From positions 104,848-168,847 of the forward strand of contig WRLH01000002.1 of the NCBI GenBank assembly GCA_009777715.1: a stretch of DNA of 64,000 bases. The letters are read 5' to 3'. The notes under the pieces were generated by a model, which saw only the letters and a list, made by a program, of their open reading frames with translations, was not told the origin of the DNA and did not search any database. Position numbers and translations under genes: made by a program. This stretch comes from Lachnospiraceae bacterium. GTDB lineage: Bacteria; Bacillota; Clostridia; Lachnospirales; Lachnospiraceae. This document shows positions 62,335 to 64,000 of the stretch, piece after piece; positions within the stretch are counted from its first letter, which is position 1, and the number at the start of each line of letters is the position of its first letter.

Positions 62335-63786
62335 ATGAAATTAAATGGGATGATTTCTAAAATTATGGACAATTATTTATGCTTGCGTGGTATTGCAAGC
62401 ATAAAAGCGTTGGCAAAAATATCCGAAGTCAATCCTGATATACAACGAGACTTGTTGGAAGAACACAAAGGCGAGATGAAAGACTTTTTAGAAAAAGGTG
62501 AGTATGCCTTTTTCCCGGAAGTTGTTTTGTCGATGGATGTTGGTCTATCAGAGGAGGACGAAGTCTTTGAAAATTTTGCCGTTGCCGTTGATTCGGCTAA
62601 CAAAGGGTTTAATCAAAAAATCGGAAAAATTAAAATCAATTTCAAACCTGACGATAATAAGCTTATTGACGAGCGCAGGCAACTAAAAGTTGCCCAATTA
62701 ACATTTAATGAAAACGATGTAGCGTTAAGTCGAATTGACGGAAATCATCGTCTAAGTGCCGCAGATTACTTAATAAATGATATTTTGATTCCTTTTTGCC
62801 TTATAATATTTCCTGATAAAAAAGATTTAGAAAACAATTCACGAGCCATATTTCATAATATAAATTCCAAACAAATACCAATAAATTTAGAGCAAAACAT
62901 AAAGCTGATTATTGAAAGCGGAGATGTTTTTACCGATAGTATTCTTGAAAAACCCCAACCGTTCGGGTTGCACTATAAGTTTACCCGCGATTTGTTATAC
63001 GGGGAAGGTAGAATAGATTTCGGTTATTTCCCGCACATACAAGATTTTGTGTATGCCAATAAGTATTCATTCTTCACCGATTTATTTAGACACTTACTTA
63101 AAGAAGCCTTGATTTGCGAAGCCACAGCCGTGGACAATATAAAAAGGGAACTTGTAAATGTAGAAAACGCATTAAGCGAAGCCAGCATAGTTACTTCATC
63201 CAATAATAGTTCGATTGTAGGCGCATTGGCGTACTACAAACTTTCTGACATTGATAAATATACACGTTTTATCAAGTGGATAGCAAAGAACCATATCGCC
63301 GATGCTAAAACCGTTGGTATAGATGACATTATAAACATTTTTGATAAAATTTACGATAGTATTCCTAAAAAGGTGTTCTTGGCACGCTGGTATCCTGTTG
63401 TCACAAATAGTAATCACACAAAGGCACAGCAAAGACTGAACGCTATAAAAGTTGTTGTCGAAAATCTCGGTCTTGAATTGGTTGATATGGGAACACAGGA
63501 TGGACCTATTTTTGATATTCGTTCTGTAATGTATAAAGAGATTAAAGAATGCGATATATTTATTGCGGACTTAACAGGTTGTCGGCACAATGTAATGGTT
63601 GAGGTTGGGTATGCTCTTAATTCTCAAAGAAGAGAGCGTATGTTGTTTTATTTTGCACCAACAGACGAATATTCTGAACCACCTTTCGACCTTAACGGCT
63701 TTCGATATGAAAAAATAAATGACTCTGCAGAAATCGAAACAAAAGTCAAGCCGCTCATAGAAAGCATTTTGAACGAAATAAGTTAG
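62335..63786 (+). CDS. DGNHR (DndB/DGQHR-like) plus TIR/NDT-like fusion protein
   Basis: 483 residues. Residues 110-250 hold SRIDGNHRLSAADYL, a variant of the DGQHR motif of DndB-like and ParB-related DNA-binding regulators, and FHNINSKQIPINLEQ, a matching motif. Residues about 355-483 form a Rossmann-like domain: VFLARWYPV..., IKECDIFIADLTG and RHNVMVEVGYALNSQRRERMLFYF, as in TIR-like or nucleoside 2-deoxyribosyltransferase-like domains, with Glu in VEVGYAL as candidate catalytic residue. GGGGAG lies before the ATG 12 bases after hsdR. The pairing suggests a DNA sensor joined to a nucleotide-cleaving effector, associated with the restriction operon; function is inferred. Confidence 0.65.
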   Translation: MKLNGMISKIMDNYLCLRGIASIKALAKISEVNPDIQRDLLEEHKGEMKDFLEKGEYAFFPEVVLSMDVGLSEEDEVFENFAVAVDSANKGFNQKIGKIKINFKPDDNKLIDERRQLKVAQLTFNENDVALSRIDGNHRLSAADYLINDILIPFCLIIFPDKKDLENNSRAIFHNINSKQIPINLEQNIKLIIESGDVFTDSILEKPQPFGLHYKFTRDLLYGEGRIDFGYFPHIQDFVYANKYSFFTDLFRHLLKEALICEATAVDNIKRELVNVENALSEASIVTSSNNSSIVGALAYYKLSDIDKYTRFIKWIAKNHIADAKTVGIDDIINIFDKIYDSIPKKVFLARWYPVVTNSNHTKAQQRLNAIKVVVENLGLELVDMGTQDGPIFDIRSVMYKEIKECDIFIADLTGCRHNVMVEVGYALNSQRRERMLFYFAPTDEYSEPPFDLNGFRYEKINDSAEIETKVKPLIESILNEIS

Positions 63787-63806
63787 AGGGGTTCTGATTG
63801 CAAATC

Positions 63807-63847
63807 AATTCAAAAGAGCCGAAGGCTTGCCCTTCGACTCTTGAATT
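63807..63847. terminator. hairpin at the end of the restriction operon
   Basis: AATTCAAAAGAGCCGAAGG (63807-63825) pairs imperfectly with CCTTCGACTCTTGAATT (63831-63847). No T-run on the + side. It lies between the last gene and a convergent fragment. The rest of 63848-63931 shows nothing recognisable. Confidence 0.5.
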
Positions 63848-63931
63848 CGCCCCACAACTAACTATACATCGCCAATCAACCTTTTGATTCTTTTATTTCA
63901 ACACGGAATCAATAATTTTGCGGTTAAGAAA

Positions 63932-64000
63932 TTACAAAAACGCTTCGTTCGCGGCAAACAACTCGTCTGTCATAGCGGAAATTTCCTCCATTGAGCAAAC
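63932..64000 (-). CDS. 3' end of a gene on the minus strand (cut by window end)
   Basis: The minus-strand frame is open from base 64000 to a stop at 63932-63934 and reads ...SMEEISAMTDELFAANEAFL. The composition is protein-like, but only 22 codons are visible and no family can be named. It may also be an initiating short frame (ATG at 63989-63991). Confidence 0.3.
   Translation of the reverse strand, partial: VCSMEEISAMTDELFAANEAFL

Overview
The window looks like the chromosome of a low-GC, endospore-forming, anaerobic Clostridia-type Firmicute (Lachnospiraceae-like). The evidence is a spoIIID gene, the Firmicute order ecfA1-ecfA2-ecfT-truA-rplM-rpsI, near-consensus sigma-A promoters with 17-bp spacers, strong AAGGAG-type ribosome binding sites, and a glycyl-radical bacterial microcompartment (BMC) for fucose/rhamnose. 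No tRNA, rRNA or CRISPR array is visible.

Region 1 (1-11987, all + strand, visibly AT-richer than what follows) is one tightly packed operon that looks like an undescribed biosynthetic cluster. Its genes encode a U32-family protein (cut by the window edge), an ABC ATPase, an acyl carrier protein, a class II aminoacyl-tRNA-synthetase-like amino acid:[carrier protein] ligase, a BtrH-like acyltransferase, a GT2 glycosyltransferase, a BtrK-like PLP decarboxylase, two radical SAM enzymes, a second carrier protein, a cytoplasmic GH10 glycosidase, a GT8-like transferase and a large protein with a second BtrH-like core. By analogy with butirosin side-chain assembly, an amino acid is probably loaded on a carrier protein, modified there (decarboxylation and/or radical chemistry) and moved to a sugar-containing acceptor, and the product may be exported. 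This is the strongest candidate for a new system.

Region 2 (12000-32160) is mostly housekeeping: spoIIID behind a sigma-E-like promoter, an ABC exporter whose 3' end overlaps a convergent short FtsH-like protease, purC, galE with a UDP-sugar pyrophosphorylase, a BspA-type LRR protein, an M19 dipeptidase, a DMT transporter, a C39-like protein, an ECF S component, an AAA/DUF4143 ATPase preceded by a 32-bp-period repeat array, an M15 peptidase, the ECF transporter module with truA and the L13/S9 genes, and a hicAB toxin-antitoxin pair.

Region 3 (32200-48028) is a fucose (rhamnose) BMC locus. A first promoter drives the glycyl radical propanediol dehydratase and its activase. A second drives fuculose-phosphate aldolase, CoA-acylating aldehyde dehydrogenase, a zinc-type alcohol dehydrogenase, three BMC-H proteins, PduL, a vertex protein, PduS, a PduT-like BMC-T, a DeoR regulator, a sugar kinase, L-fucose isomerase and mannose-6-phosphate isomerase. 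Four cargo enzymes carry recognisable encapsulation-peptide-like helices. Expected flow: L-fucose to fuculose to fuculose-1-P to DHAP plus lactaldehyde, then 1,2-propanediol, propionaldehyde, and finally propanol plus propionyl-phosphate.

Region 4 (48060-55240) holds a six-TM chemoreceptor, an Fe-S aldo/keto reductase, a small unknown protein, metF, an SDR, trxB and a secreted SH3b-NlpC/P60 hydrolase. Region 5 (55300-64000) is a type IC-like restriction-modification island (hsdM-rhuM-hsdS-hsdR). Its HsdS has four TAEL repeats, and the island ends in a DGNHR-TIR/NDT-like fusion that may be an associated defence factor.
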